Shown: positions 44,646 through 55,859 of the stretch, in pieces | How positions within the stretch are numbered: position 1 is the first letter of the stretch | Layout: every line of letters starts with the position of its first letter | NCBI GenBank assembly: GCA_016808115.1 | Contig: JAEQBH010000991.1 | Coordinates: forward strand, 248,001 to 312,000 | Length of the DNA: 64,000 nucleotides | Origin: Tetrastigma voinierianum | Lineage: Eukaryota > Streptophyta > Magnoliopsida > Vitales > Vitaceae | Direction: 5' to 3' | The notes under the pieces: generated by a model | Seen by the model: only the letters and a program-made list of their open reading frames with translations | What the model was told of the DNA's origin: nothing | Database searches by the model: none | Translations under genes and position numbers: made by a program

Positions 44646-46106
44646 TCCCTCAATGAATCTATTTTACTTAGAAATTGGAATCGTCAATCGGATCATCAAG
44701 AAATAAAGTTCATGGCATTTTCATGCCAACTAGTCAATTCTGATTACATTAGGGACAGTTTGCATTACTCATTTTCCGGGATTCTAACTTCATGTTTGAC
44801 ACTGTATCTTGTACTCTTTTAAATCCCTAAGGTGCTAAGGGTTCCTTCAACTGGAATCACTTGGTCGAACAAGAAGCTCAGGTTTGTCTGAACAACCGGG
44901 ACATCTATGTTCAAAGCTAGAACCAGAATTTGGCTTGTACATGGTCCCACTTTGAGTGAATTTTTAGGCCACTTAGGATCAGAATTTGATGATGCCTATT
45001 TCTTTAAGTTTGATTCTCCTTGAAGTCTATTTTAATTGGACACTTGAATCACTCAAATTGGATAAGAAATGAGGAAGTTATGGAAAAAATACAAAAACTG
45101 GTCGGCGGGAAAGCAGGAAACGAGTGTATGGTACACCTAATGCCGGTACACATTCAGGTTCTGGAAGAGGTGTCTGAGTACACATTCAAATTATTGCCGG
45201 TACATATGACTCGAAAATGTCGAATGTATTTTCTCCCTTTTCCATATTTTTGATACCCAGATTCAACTCTATACTTCATCTACGCGAAGATTCCTCCAAA
45301 GTCATCTTGAAATCTCTATTTTTACTCAATTCATCTTCCAATACTTATCTTATGCCCTTTATTGAACTCAAACATGTTTTCTTTTCATCTCTTATACAAG
45401 GTCTAGGGTTTTACTCAACCCAACTTCAAGAAATCTAGGATCCCTATCAAAACCTAGAACAAGAACAATCATATTAATACTTTACATAACCCTTGGCAAA
45501 ACACATGTATTGGGAATTCTAGGTCATCTCATAGCAAAACCCTAGAGAAACAAAGGGATTTGTGATGATTTCTATACATAAATTCATTCTAGGGTTAGGT
45601 TTCCTACAACCCACAACCCACAAACACATATTTAAACAAGAAATCCATACAAAACCATATAGTTCCATACCTTTTTTATCTTGGCTTGAACTTCCCTTCT
45701 CTTCTTCTCTCTTTTCCTCTTCCCTCTTCTTCTCCACGGTTTGGTCCCCCCTCAAATGAGACCAATTTTGGTCTTAAATCCATGTTTTGTTAAGGCCATG
45801 TTTGGCCTTTGCATTTTTAAACATTTTTCTCATTTTTGCACTTAAGCCCTTTTATTCTCTCCTATTCTCAATTTAACTTATGAAATTCTATTTTGCATCA
45901 ATCTTCTTTATTATTTCAATCCAACTTATTCAATTTTATACTTTGTCCTCTTTCATCTTATGACCTCAAGTCCCTCAAGTGGTAAAATCTTAATTGCATA
46001 GCTTTGTGTAATTAGGGTCTCTAATTTTATTTAGAAAAATTCTATTTAGCTTATAATATACCTAAGCAAATTAGAAAGCGCTAGGGTATATTTAGAGAAT
46101 GATACG

Positions 46107-46470
46107 GGGCTTACCCCGAGAACTATACGATATATATAAAACGCATTTAACCATTTCAAATTTCTTTTCTAACAACTTAACTCTGTCGGAGTGGGTTCGA
46201 CCTCCTTTGATACTTAATAGAGTTTTGCATTATCATTCGGCAATATTTTGTGCATGCGAATGAAGGCGATACCCTTCGGATCCTCGATTGACCAAGCAAT
46301 TTGCTTCCCTTGTATTTTCTCATAATTTCCAACAACACGTTCTTGACTTGAGTCAATGCGGTTGATATGATACTTGGTTTCTCTTTACCGGTTCCTAAAA
46401 ACTCATATTTCAAATGGGTAGGCAATTCTTTCAATGTTAACCCTTAACCTTAGTTTCTTGCTCATGAGTT
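46107..46470 (-). pseudogene. pol: Protease-RT linker of Athila-like element B, right of the insertion
   Basis: From high to low: MKELPTHLKYEFLGTGKEKP, a decayed stretch, then the ICMHKILP-like region and YQRRSNPL. It is the same linker as 17830-17510 in element A. After a frameshift, KWL-type residues are traceable down to 46107, directly at the insertion boundary. It therefore gives the missing sequence between gag-protease and RT. Confidence 0.75.
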
Positions 46471-46499
46471 TGTTGTTTTACATTTGCATACTTCACATC

Positions 46500-47370
46500 A
46501 TATTGTTTTCATTTATCTCTCGAAATTGTTTCTTTGTTAAACAAATTTGAAGGCAGTACTTCACAATCAAGACTCTCAAGATACTGAAAATTCATCTCAA
46601 TTTCATTGATAGAATGTTGAAGGATACAATCAGAATTCAATTCAACATTGAGAAGGCTATTGTTTCCTATATGCCCACAACTTTTCTGCATCTACATCGG
46701 GATGTTCCAAACTCTGACAATATTAAAGTCTGCTTTACTTCATTTCCCGCCCCTTAGTGTCGAGTTCACCTTTACATTGTACATCTATAAAGTGACTCTA
46801 GTTGCTAAGAAGGTCTTCCAAACAACAGGAACTTGGGTATCTTCGCAAAATGCATGATAGCAAAATCCCTTGGGAAGATGAATTTCTGCCTTATTAAATT
46901 ACATCTTCCAAGAATACCTTATGGTTGTACCATTGATCTATCGACCATTTGTGATGTAATTCTTTGTTGGGAGTAAGTTCTCCCAATTAAGTCTACGCTG
47001 GCCAGTAGAGGCATCGAATTTATCTTAGCGCCAAAATCACATAAAGCTTTCTTGGTCATATTTCCCTATGGAGCAGGAATGGGTGAAGCGCCGAGGTCCT
47101 TCATTTTTGCTAGGAGCTTTTGCTGGATAAAGGCACTGCATGTAGCAATCAAGTTTACTATTCCCTCCTCAGCTATCTTCCTTTTCTTGCTCAGTATCTC
47201 CTTCAGAAATTTTGCATAAATAGGCATTTGGTTGATCACCTCTACAAATGGGATATTGATTTCTATTTTCTTGAAAATGTCCGAGAATTTAGAAAATTGT
47301 TCTTCTCTTTGCTTATAATACAGTCTATGTGGAAATGGTGGGGTGTATAAGCTGGTACTCCTTCCTTGTT
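46500..47370 (-). pseudogene. pol: Protease region of Athila-like element B
   Basis: The stretch upstream of the active site is well conserved from about 47370: TPPFPHRL, FSKFSDIFKKIEINIPFVEV, then YAKFLKEILSKKRK and KKALCDFGAKIN (near 47055-47020), where the protease Asp-x-Gly is D-F-G. Downstream, VDRSMVQP and FLLFGRPS-like residues continue to about 46780 with frame breaks. The order gag, protease, linker, RT matches Athila-type polyproteins. Confidence 0.72.
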
Positions 47371-48264
47371 TACGCTCCTTCTACTCTTCCCGGATGTTCA
47401 ATGTAACTCTTCTCCTCCTTCTTTTCAGTCTCTTCTTGTTACTGCCTCGACCTGCTTCTTTTCCTTTCTTTCCTTCTATTGTTGCTCAAATCTTCCCACT
47501 TCTTAAGCTGAATTGTCATGCGGAGTCTTTTGGATTCTTTTAGTGTCACTAGGAATATTACTCTTGCTACGATTTGGCATATTCGGGGCGGTTTGCCCTA
47601 CTTGTCTCGAGTTTTTAGCAGCAGGGCACTTGTATTCTTCTAAAACACTTGAGTATCATACTTGAAAGCTTCCAAGTCAGACAGTTTCTGTTCATGGAAT
47701 TGTAATAGCCTCTTGTTGTCCCTATGAGGCTGCGGCATTTGTTCTTGAATGGTTGAGTCTCAACTGACCACGATAGTCATTTACGCCCTCACCTCCTTGA
47801 TGCTACTATTGGAACCTTGGTGGCTGCTGATATCCTTGATGAGGATTCTGTCCATGCCTTGGGCCTTGTAATGCCCCTCCACCATATGAGAAATTTTCAT
47901 GGTTCCTCAGTGCTGGACTGTAATGTGTGGGCAGGTTAGGATTTGGTTTGAAATGGTAATTTCTTGGCTCATTCATGTACTTAACCTCCTCAGCACCATA
48001 AGACTCTTCTTCTGTTGGTACATCAACACTTCTTCTCATAAGTTCTCTTTCCACTGCTCCTATTTCATGAGCAGTGTGCATTTTTCTCTCCTGTTTGTCC
48101 AACCTATGCATTATGGCATCTAACACCTTCCATGTTTGTGCATTTTGCTCGGCTCCGCAGCCCCTTTTCCTCTGCTATTACCCCTTGAAAACTCAGATGG
48201 AGCTTTCATGTTGCATTTGGCCAGGTCTTCTATCAGATCTCTAGCCTCTTCAGCACTTTTTCTT
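47371..48264 (-). pseudogene. gag: Gag C-terminal part of Athila-like element B
   Basis: Reading down from 48260: EEARDLIEDLAKCNMKAP, LDAIMHRLDKQERKMHTAHE, VKYMNEPRNYHFKPNPNLPT and NHENFSYGGGALQGPRHGQN. This is the familiar C-terminal gag of Athila-like plant elements, which precedes protease. The N-terminal gag core is cut off at about 48264, where an unrelated LTR fragment begins. Frame changes near 48130 and 47800. Confidence 0.78.
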
Positions 48265-49010
48265 TTTTATATGCTCCGTAAGACAAGTATAAGATATGAA
48301 ATACATGTATATGCTCTGTAAGACAAGTATAAAATGAAATACGTATATAGGATTACGTAATACAAGTATAAATATGAAATACAAAGAACAAGTTCGATAA
48401 TACAAGTATAAGTTCTGTAAGACTAGGATATGCTTCGTAGTACAAGTATAAGATATGAAGTACCAGTATAAGTTTTGTAGTACTTACGAGTACTTCTGTA
48501 TAAGAATAAGTTCCACAATACTAGTATATGTTCCGTCATATCTCTGTAGTACATACGGGTACCTCCGAACAAGTGTAAACTCCGTAGTGTAAGTATAAGC
48601 CTTGTTATCCCTAAGGGTACCTCTGTATAAGCATAAGTTCTGTGAACTCCTACGGGAGATTTAAGATAGATATAAGTACGAGTATGTGGATAAGTATCGA
48701 TCTGGCCAGTTAAGTATATGTCCTTTGGGAGATCTGAATAATTATAAGTCTGAGACAAGTATCAGTATAAGTTCCGATATATATGTCATTTGGGAGACCT
48801 GAATAAGTATACGTTTGATACAAGCATAAGTTTGTGTCCTACGGGAGATTGGAATAAGAATAAGTCTGTCATCATTATAAAATCTAAGTATAAGTTTGTT
48901 ATAAGTATAAGTTCAGTACTGTATACGAGATATCTGAAAAAGCATAAGTTTGTTACAATGATAATTATGCATGTAAATGTGTTATATGTTTATTATGATT
49001 CAGTATAAAT
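48265..49010 (-). repeat. Degenerate simple repeat, AAGTATAAGTTC type
   Basis: Words such as AGTATAAGTTC, ATAAGATATGAAATAC and TACGGGAGATCTGAATAAG recur every 15-40 bp. There is no coding content. Confidence 0.7.
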
Positions 49011-49422
49011 GCATGTGTATCCATATAAGTTATAAGATATGTTTCCCACTAAGCGTAAAGCTTAGCACAGGTTTTTAATTTGTGTAGGTACAGGAGAAGA
49101 CATCTGAAAACATCCACATACGGCTGGGCCAACACACTAATAAGGGTTCATCATAGTAGGTTCTGCGCTCTGAATATGTAATTGAAAGTAAAGTTTTTGT
49201 ATATGTAATTGTAAATGGGACTCAGTATATGTGTACAGATATTGATGGACACCACTCCGGTGGTAGTTCTTTTGTATATGTATATGATATTTTGATTATG
49301 TTATAAGTTTAGCTCTGAGAGAAAAAAAAAAAAAAAAACAGGTAAAGAGCCCCAATTCGGTCTCGCGCCTTGAAACCGAGTTGGATCATGTCGGTCTGAC
49401 GGGCTCGAGAAGGGAAGTGACA
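48265..49422 (-). mobile_element. Inverted LTR fragment related to the long LTR insertion
   Basis: On the minus strand it starts TGTCACTTCCC at 49422. It then shows a T-run (49322-49340 complement), ACTACCACCGGAGTGGTG, the TCCATCAATATCTG block, and GCTAAGCTTTACGCTTAGTG. All of these match the first 450 bp of the insertion at 41263, in opposite orientation. From about 49010 down to 48265 it turns into a degenerate simple repeat. It cuts element B's gag at 48264 and abuts the Tat-like 3' region at 49423. The rest of the LTR is missing. Confidence 0.65.
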
Positions 49423-49539
49423 AGGCGGTCATTTATAAAGCTTTGGACTCAGCCCAGGAAGTCCATATGATTTGTTCGATTCTTCATAAACCCAGAGCAT
49501 TAAAACTACGCACTTTCCCAAGGAAGGAAGATGAAAAAA

Positions 49540-50720
49540 CCGAGAACTCGTACGTAAGGCATGTATCTCAGAGTTCGAAGGAGCCATGTATCTCAGTCCA
49601 AAGGAGCCACGTAGCTCAGAGTTCGAATGAGCCACGTAGCTCAGAGTTCGAAGGAGCCACGTAGCTCAGAGTTCGAAGGAGCCACGTAGCTCAGTCCAAG
49701 GGAGCCTTGAAGCTCAGTTCATCAAGAGCCCAGTAGCTCAGTTCGACAAGAACCATGTAGCTCAAGTCAACAAAACTCGAACTCCGGATATTAAAACCCG
49801 CGTATTTCGAGTTGAAGAGCCATGTAGCTCGGTCAGAAGAACCATGGCTCGAAGTTCAAGGAGCCATCAACTTCAGTTCAAAAGAGCCATGAGCTAAGTT
49901 TGCTAGATTTTATGCTTTCGATTCAATAAACCTAATGCTTCGGTTTGTTAAAACCCACATGCTTCAGTTCAATAAAAACCAACCTTTCGATTTGTTAAAA
50001 CCCCATGCTTCGGTCGTCTAAAGCCCAGTAGCTCAGTCCAAAGGAGCTATGTAGCTCAATTCAAAAGAGTCGTGGAGCTAAATTTTCAAGAGCCTAGCAA
50101 CTCAGAAGACCGCGCGCTCAAACCTCGGTAGGAACCAGAAACTCGGATGTTTAAGAGTACGTAGCTCGATTCGTGAGAGCCCGGGCTCGGTTTGATAAAG
50201 AGCCAAGTAGCTTAGAGCCACTGAGCTTAGTTCGATAAAGAGCCAAGTAGCTCAAAGCCACGTAGCTTAGTTCGACAAGAGCCAGGAGCTCGGATATTAA
50301 AGAGCCACGCAGCTCAAAGTCCGAAGGAGCCACGTAGCTCAATTTGACAAGAGCCAGGAGCTCGGATATTAAAGAGCCACGTAGCTAAGAGTCCGAAATA
50401 GACACGAAGCTCAGTTCTATAAGAGCCCAGTAACTTAGTTCGTCAAGAGCCATAGAGTTCAGTTCGATAAGAGCCAAGTAACTCAAAGCCACATAGCTTA
50501 GTTTGACAAGAGCCAGTATTTTATATAGAGAGCCATAGCTCGAGTCCGAGCAGCCACAAAGCTCACTCAAGAGCCCAAAGAGGCCCGTTCGTCAAGAGCC
50601 ATGTAGCTCAGTTTGTTAAGAGCCTAGTAGCTTAGAGCCAAGTAACTCAGTTTGTTAAGAGCCACGTAGCTCAGACGCTAAGCGCATAACAGCTCAGTTA
50701 TTAAAAGAGATAAATAGCCC
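49540..50720 (+). repeat. Short tandem repeat field, GAGCCACGTAGCTCAG type
   Basis: Units of about 22-35 bp carry GAGCCA, then (A/C/T)GTAGCTCAG and a variable TTCGA(A/T)AAG-type spacer, over roughly 1.2 kb and several dozen copies. At 49570-49690 the copies are nearly regular; further on they diverge. The antisense open stretches here are repeat artefacts. Confidence 0.8.
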
Positions 50721-50924
50721 GGAAGCCGCGCAACCCAGGTTGTAAAGTAAGATAGTAAAGAAGACGAAAGGTCCAAAGGGTATAAAGGCGAATATCCACA
50801 GATCGACAAAAATCAGGGTCAACGTTATAGAAATCCAAGGCTCAGAGCCCCAAAGTTAATGCGGTCATGCAAAACCACAAGGAAAAAGCCTAAATGTCTA
50901 AAGCAAGACTACAGCCTCGGGCCA

Positions 50925-53225
50925 CTAATCCACCAAACCATGTAGGTCAGAAGGTGAAGTGCCAATGACCGAGGTAGGAGAGCTGGCCTCCGTAGGAGCC
51001 TCAATCTTAAGTTCACCAGGAGTACACGTAGTCGGGAGCATTTTGGTTAATTCACTGGGTCCGCTTCATCATCAAAGCAGATTCTTCCGCTCCTCGCAAG
51101 AACTTGGAAGTTGAAATCCAAGCCCTGAAAACCTTAGTGAGCCTTGGAGCCGAAAAAGAGAAAAAGCTCACCCAGGCCTATTACAGGCCAGGCTCCTCGT
51201 CTCCCTCTCAACTCGCGATCACCCCTTCCTTTTGACTCCGACTCAAGGCCCCCGCCTCCAAGATCTTTGCGAAGCCCATGTCATTCTCAATTGCTTCCAC
51301 TTGAGCCTGGCGTACTCGGCTTCTTAGTCGACCGCTTAATGTCGTGGCTTTGATGCGCAGCTCGTCCTGGACCATGTGTAGCTCATCCCTGGCCACCTGC
51401 AGCCTCGTCCCCGACCCTCCCGCACCATCTGCAAACCCCTACCACCCTTCGAGCCTTTTTTTCTTTATCTTCAGCCCGTGATTTCGCGATCATGGTGTGC
51501 TTCAGGTCCGATTCATACCTCACGGCATCCTCGGCAAGGCGCTGCATCCGAGCTTGAAGGTCAGCATTCTCGGAGGTCAGGGAGGTAACCTTGGCTTTAC
51601 ACGCTTTCACAGCTTTAGTAGAGCCCTAGGTAAAATTGGCCCTCCTCGCCAGGCTCTTCATATAGGTAGCCATCTGCATAAACAAGATAAAATTAACAGA
51701 TAGTTTGAAACAACAAGTGAACGAACAACAAAGACCTGATATACTGTGGATGCTCCCTGCGATAAGGCTAAATTCCTCTGACGCGACATGGTAATCCTCC
51801 CTCTTGAGGTCAGAGTCCCGCAGGATGGACGATACAGCCCCGACGACGAGCTCTGCACTCGCGAGCAGTGAGTCCTTATCCCTCTCAGGTTCGAGACACT
51901 TCCTCCCCTCGCCCTTAGATGCCCCGGAAGGCAGGATATCCAAACAGATATCCAAAGGATATCGAAACAGATATAGGCAGGATATCCAAAGGAGGCTCGG
52001 CGATCCTCTTGAGAGGACTCTTGGCTACCCCGGCATGGGGAGAACGGAGCTGTGGACCTATCACCTTTGACACCTCAGCCACAGGATGAGGCGGGCGACC
52101 TCTCGCCTAGAATTGCCTTGGTGACCCTTGCTCCCGAATAGACGATGGCGAGGAGGACGCCCTAACTCGACTTTACCAGCCGCATGATCAGCTTCCTGGG
52201 GCGCCTTCGACCTTCCGCTTGGCGGTTCTTTTCTTCTTCGCCAAAAATTCAACAAGGGCTTGAAGCTCTTCCCAAGAAGGCTTCATGACAAAAGATTGAG
52301 GTGGCCTAAAGCGGAGGGTCGAGAAGATTTCTCACCCGAAAGCTCGGAAGGTTGAGAAGGTTTCACACCAGAAGGCCCGGGAATATCCGATCTAATAAGT
52401 TCAAAAATATCGCTCCACGTCAGCATTTAAATCAACTTCCGCCACTTCATCCTCTGAATCGAAGTCCGAGCAAATACCAAGGTCACACAACCAAAGCAAA
52501 GTTATAAACATCTCATGACTTTCAAGGCTAAACCCAATTAACGCAAAATGTAAAACTCAATGTAGGTTCTCAGTAAGTACCCAAATGGTCAAAATGCCGC
52601 CGCATCTTCTGGCCAAGAGGGCTATACCCCACCACAATTCACTCAACGAAAAATAACGCTCCTCCAAAGAGCTCAGGGGAGGACGGAAGATCCGAGATGA
52701 TTAGCTTGTCATTGGTGCTTTTGGAAATGTACAAAAACCCCGAGACCTTTATCCCTAAAGACGACTAGCAGCCCGACCAGAAAGCCCCAGAAATTGGAGA
52801 AAGTTGGGACGGACAAACATTAAAGTGTTGTAAGACGCTTTTGATAAAGGGATGCAAAGGAAAGCGGAGGCCGTTCTCGAAGGCCGCCTCAAAGAAGCAA
52901 ACCATCTTCGGCACTTGGACGATAAAAGAAGTGAGAAAATCGGGACACAAAACATGAACACCAAAGGGGGGCTTGTAGCGAGTGGCGAAGGTCTTTCCAA
53001 AAGAGGGCTCGATATCCGACTAGGGCCCACTTCTTCTGCATTATGCACAACGGCCCTCAAATAGTCAGAACCGCCAGGGTACCTGATCTTACTAACCTTG
53101 CTCTTGCCTTTGCCAGACGAGGAAGGAGGTCCCGCTGAAGGGACATGACCGACAATAAGGATCGGACGACGGATCTTCTTCACCTGCCCGTCTCTAAATC
53201 AAGTTCTCGACGGAACTTCCCCCAT
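50925..53225 (-). pseudogene. Antisense extra ORF (putative gypsy-type transposon domain), with probable intron
   Basis: It starts near an ATG at 53225 (MGEVPSRT) and reads through KKIRRPILIVGHVPSAGP. It then enters the domain known as putative gypsy-type transposon: KMVCFFEAAFENGLRFPLHP, then FNVCPSQLSPISGAFW (52890-52780). The C-terminal half has coiled-coil character (VTSLTSENADLQARMQRLAE, SRAEDKEKKAR at 51610-51440) and ends with PTEASSPTSVIGTSPSDLHG and a stop at 50925. At 51735-51674 a 62-bp segment starts GT, ends TTTATGCAG and is pyrimidine-rich; removing it joins ASTVYQ to MATYMKSLARRA in phase. Several frameshifts elsewhere (for example near 52950 and 52300) make this copy defective. 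The product's role is unknown. Confidence 0.7.
51674..51735 (-). other. Probable spliceosomal intron in the antisense ORF
   Basis: Donor ATCAG/GTCTTT and acceptor TTTATGCAG/ATGG flank 62 bp that would otherwise break the reading frame after ASTVYQ. Phase is 0. Length is near the lower limit for plant introns. Confidence 0.6.
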
Positions 53226-53841
53226 GCGCGCACTGAAGAATGATTGGGGCCTGCAGAGCACGCGCATGATTGGGTAAGAATAAGGGAGGTCGAACGAATG
53301 ATAAAGAGGCGGAATCCCAGCCAAACACGCCCTAATAACCCTAAAATCAAAACAATAACTCCCCATGACTAAAAGGCGCTCGATAGAACTCCAACCAAAA
53401 AAGTGAGGAAGAGGAGACAAACAATGGCTACCAGGGACCCACGAAATCCAGAACAAGAAAACGTAAACAGGGGAAGAAGAAGGAAGATGTACCAAACTAG
53501 GGAAGAAAACAAAAGGTGCGACCCTAAGCGAGATAGAACAACAAAAACCACCAAGAGCAGTCTTGAGTGATGATTAGAGAAGTTTTGAGGAAGAAAAATC
53601 CGAGACCACAAAGAAAGAGGTTTGAAGAACAGGGGAATACGATTCAAATAGCCGTGGGGTGCTTCTAAAAACGCTGGAAACGTCAGTCGAAATGGACGCG
53701 AAAGTCGAAAATAAGCCATCATTACCGCAATACGATTGACGGCGACAAGCCTAGACTAACAAACCCTGTCCGACCATGTGGAGTTCGCTGCTCGATCCAA
53801 GAAACGATTCAGCCCTTGCCAAAGCTCGCTTCGGCCAAGGG

Positions 53842-53852
53842 CTGGGGGGCAA
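53842..53852 (+). other. Polypurine tract of Tat-like element
   Basis: A G-run (CTGGGGGGCAA) lies just before the TG at 53854. It is interrupted by a C, but its position next to the LTR start fits a plus-strand primer. Confidence 0.55.
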
Positions 53853-53853
53853 T

Positions 53854-54480
53854 TGATAGCGCCCAAAACCAAGATGGCCCGGTGAGATTATCGTGCCCAA
53901 GGAACAACCATCAAGAAGTTTAAAGCGGATTGGCGTCCTCTCGTGGTGGCTGGACAAGAGAGCCTCAATGTGAGGGGACCCAACCCATGATGACTTCCTG
54001 ATTATTCTTAAGGCGCGAGCCTTGGTTGTTGGAAACTAAGGCCTGGGCAATGAACAAAGAGGGATAACTTGTCTACTGGGGCTAGATGTAAGAAAGGAAA
54101 AAGCACTCCATCTCCATGGATTCATATTTGCTCATGATAAAGAAGGATCCTAATGATTATGGCTCCCAAATTATCCTTTAATATTCAGTTAGCGATAATA
54201 AATAGGAGATTCTCTACCCAATTAGGAAGATGTCGTGTCGCCGTCTAACAAGGAAAGTCATCGTGATCACCCACGATAAATACCGAGCAATTCCACCAAA
54301 GAAAGGTACGCAATTACAAAACCATCAACAATTAATCTCTTTCCTTTTCGTGAGAAAGAAACTGACTTAGGCATCAGAGAGGCAATCGACACACCCCTTG
54401 CCAGACCACCCTTTCTGTGCAGGTTACGTATCGTACAGGCTCGACGGACCGGCCCAGAGACTCCAGCAAGCTCCAGCCCA
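53854..54480 (+). repeat. 3' LTR of Tat-like element
   Basis: It begins TGATAGCGCCC and ends CCAGCCCA. Layout matches the LTR at 58618-59330: GATAAATACC TATA-like site (54275-54284), then GAAACTGACTTAGG and CTCCAGC-type tail. The two LTRs are related but not close copies. Confidence 0.65.
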
Positions 54481-55044
54481 GTTTTGATAGAAAAAGCACC
54501 ATCAAAAAATAAAATAATTAATAAAATTCAAATATAAATATGAAACTTTGATAGAAATATATTTTAATAAACGAATATAAATATTGTAAATGAATTTAAA
54601 AAACAAAAACAAAAAAGCTAATTGGTATTATTATTCCCTATACTTTCAAAATAATTTTGATAAGTAAATTAAATATATCTTTAATTTTGAATAACTTTTA
54701 ATTACCAATATTTATGTAAGAATATCTACTGATATATCCGTAAAATCTAAGTACCAATATATATGTCGAAAGCAATATTTTCAATCTTGATAAAAACTAT
54801 GCTAAAGTTGTAATTAGGGTTACATATTTCAAAGCAAAATTATTAGTTTAACATGTAGTCCATAAAGCCAACCTAATTAACCAAGAGCTGAAGAACTCCC
54901 ACCACCTACAATTGCTTGTTTTATTTTCGTCTTTTAGATCATCTTAAAGAAAATTGAAGGGGTACTGTTATTTTAGAGATACAAGAACCCAAACCAGCTT
55001 GTATTACACCATTCAATGATAAGCTTTGCAAAAGAGTACAGTAA
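54481..55044. other. AT-rich 3' flank of the PLR pseudogene
   Basis: This is host-type noncoding sequence. It contains a partial copy (54685-54800) of the repeat that interrupts exon 1 of the neighbouring gene. No other feature is seen. Confidence 0.5.
54685..54800 (+). repeat. Partial copy of the ATATATCCG-rich repeat
   Basis: It shares ATATATCCGTAAAATCTAAG and a TATTTT-AATC-TTG-type end with 58070-58173, in the same orientation, but lacks most of the body. Confidence 0.65.
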
Positions 55045-55810
55045 TTACGCATAAAGCTTGAGGTATTCTTCCATTCTCTTGTAATTAACTTCCGGATAGA
55101 GCTTTGAAGCTTCTTCTCCTTCTCCGATTCCAAAGTTTGTTAAACAACCCTCATAGTAAATGTGATAGACATGTCCTACTACAACTTGGCTTACATAGTT
55201 TTTACCTACAACATACCATATACCGAAAGAATAAATAAAAGTAAGTATTAAACTAAAAGAGAATAAATTGGAAGCTGTTATTTCTCATTTATTACCATCC
55301 ATAGAGGCTAGTAAGTCTTCTTTTGAGATGCTAAACTTTTCTTAACTCCTTCCCCGTGAGCTTTTCCCATATCTCAACTATTTGCCTTTGGGAGAGAATG
55401 TTCTCTGTTGGTCTAATGTAAATTGTCTTATTCAATGTACGAGGATCATCTATTGTTTTGATTGTGTATGTGGCAATATCATCTTCATCCACGAAAACCG
55501 CTGTACAATACCCCGTGAAACAGGTTCACATAAGTGCACACCATTGTAAATGGAAGTAATTAACCTATATCACAAAATTTTATGATTAATTGAATGTACC
55601 TTTGACATTGCCATCTCCATAGAGACAAACCTTTTCTGTTGGAGGGATGAGGACACCCATTTGAGAGAGGTTACCAACAAAGAATGCTCCGAAGCAGTTG
55701 GCAGAGACATAGGTATGGGGAATGTTGGCTTCTTCAATGGCCTTTCTCACAACCATCTTCTCATCAAATGTGACTCTTCCTAGTTCAAGTGCATCTCCCA
55801 TTCTTGCTAG

Positions 55811-55848
55811 GTCCATTCCAAACTCTGAAGGCCATTCCAAACTCTGAA
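55811..55848 (-). repeat. 19-bp tandem duplication in PLR exon 2
   Basis: CCTTCAGAGTTTGGAATGG (minus strand) is present twice in a row. Nineteen is not a multiple of three, so the frame shifts right after the PSEFGM motif. Confidence 0.9.
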
Positions 55849-55859
55849 GGCAAGAATTG

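Larger units (their letters stand above)
41263..46106 (+). mobile_element. Long solo-LTR-like insertion rich in tandem repeats
   Basis: The insertion splits RT from its upstream linker in Athila-like element B. It begins TGTCACAACCC, a start shared by several long plant gypsy LTRs, and contains three kinds of tandem array (42018-42370, 42695-44065, 44215-44645). The last 1.4 kb looks like LTR body with no coding domain. No gag, pol, primer site or second LTR is visible, so a solo LTR is the simplest reading. An inverted relative of its first 450 bp lies at 48980-49422: both share the poly-T run, the AACTACC-GGTGGTGTCCATCAA block and the CTAARCTTTRCGCTTAGTG block. Confidence 0.65.
33078..48264 (-). 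mobile_element. Athila-like element B, interrupted and 5'-truncated
   Basis: Minus-strand order from high to low coordinates: gag C-terminal part (48264-47800), protease region (about 47370-46500), linker (46434-46107), a 4.84-kb insertion, RT (41262-40530), RNase H (about 40570-40130), integrase (39736-38790), then a long noncoding tail to 33078. The tail starts (on the plus strand) TGACACTGCAAGTGCACAGG, a form familiar from the ends of Athila-type LTRs. It contains sequences related to 1-2995 of element A. No env-position ORF can be read between integrase and the tail. The 5' LTR and gag N-terminus are missing. Confidence 0.75.
49423..54480 (+). mobile_element. 3' part of a Tat-like (Ogre/Grande-type) gypsy element
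   Basis: From left to right: a field of short tandem repeats (49540-50720), a long antisense ORF (50925-53225, minus strand), a polypurine tract (53842-53852) and a 3' LTR (53854-54480). Extra ORFs, some antisense to gag-pol, and tandem repeats before the 3' LTR are known from Tat-lineage elements such as Grande, Retand and Ogre. No gag or pol of this copy is in the window; the left end is cut by the LTR fragment at 49422. Confidence 0.7.

Noticed and set aside
44223..44822. 199-codon open stretch rich in Ser, Tyr, Ile and His
   Set aside because: It is a translation of the TACTCATTCATGTA-type simple repeat.
49540..50720. Possible protein with repeated motifs on either strand
   Set aside because: Several frames are open because the unit lacks stops; conservation is at the DNA level of the repeat.
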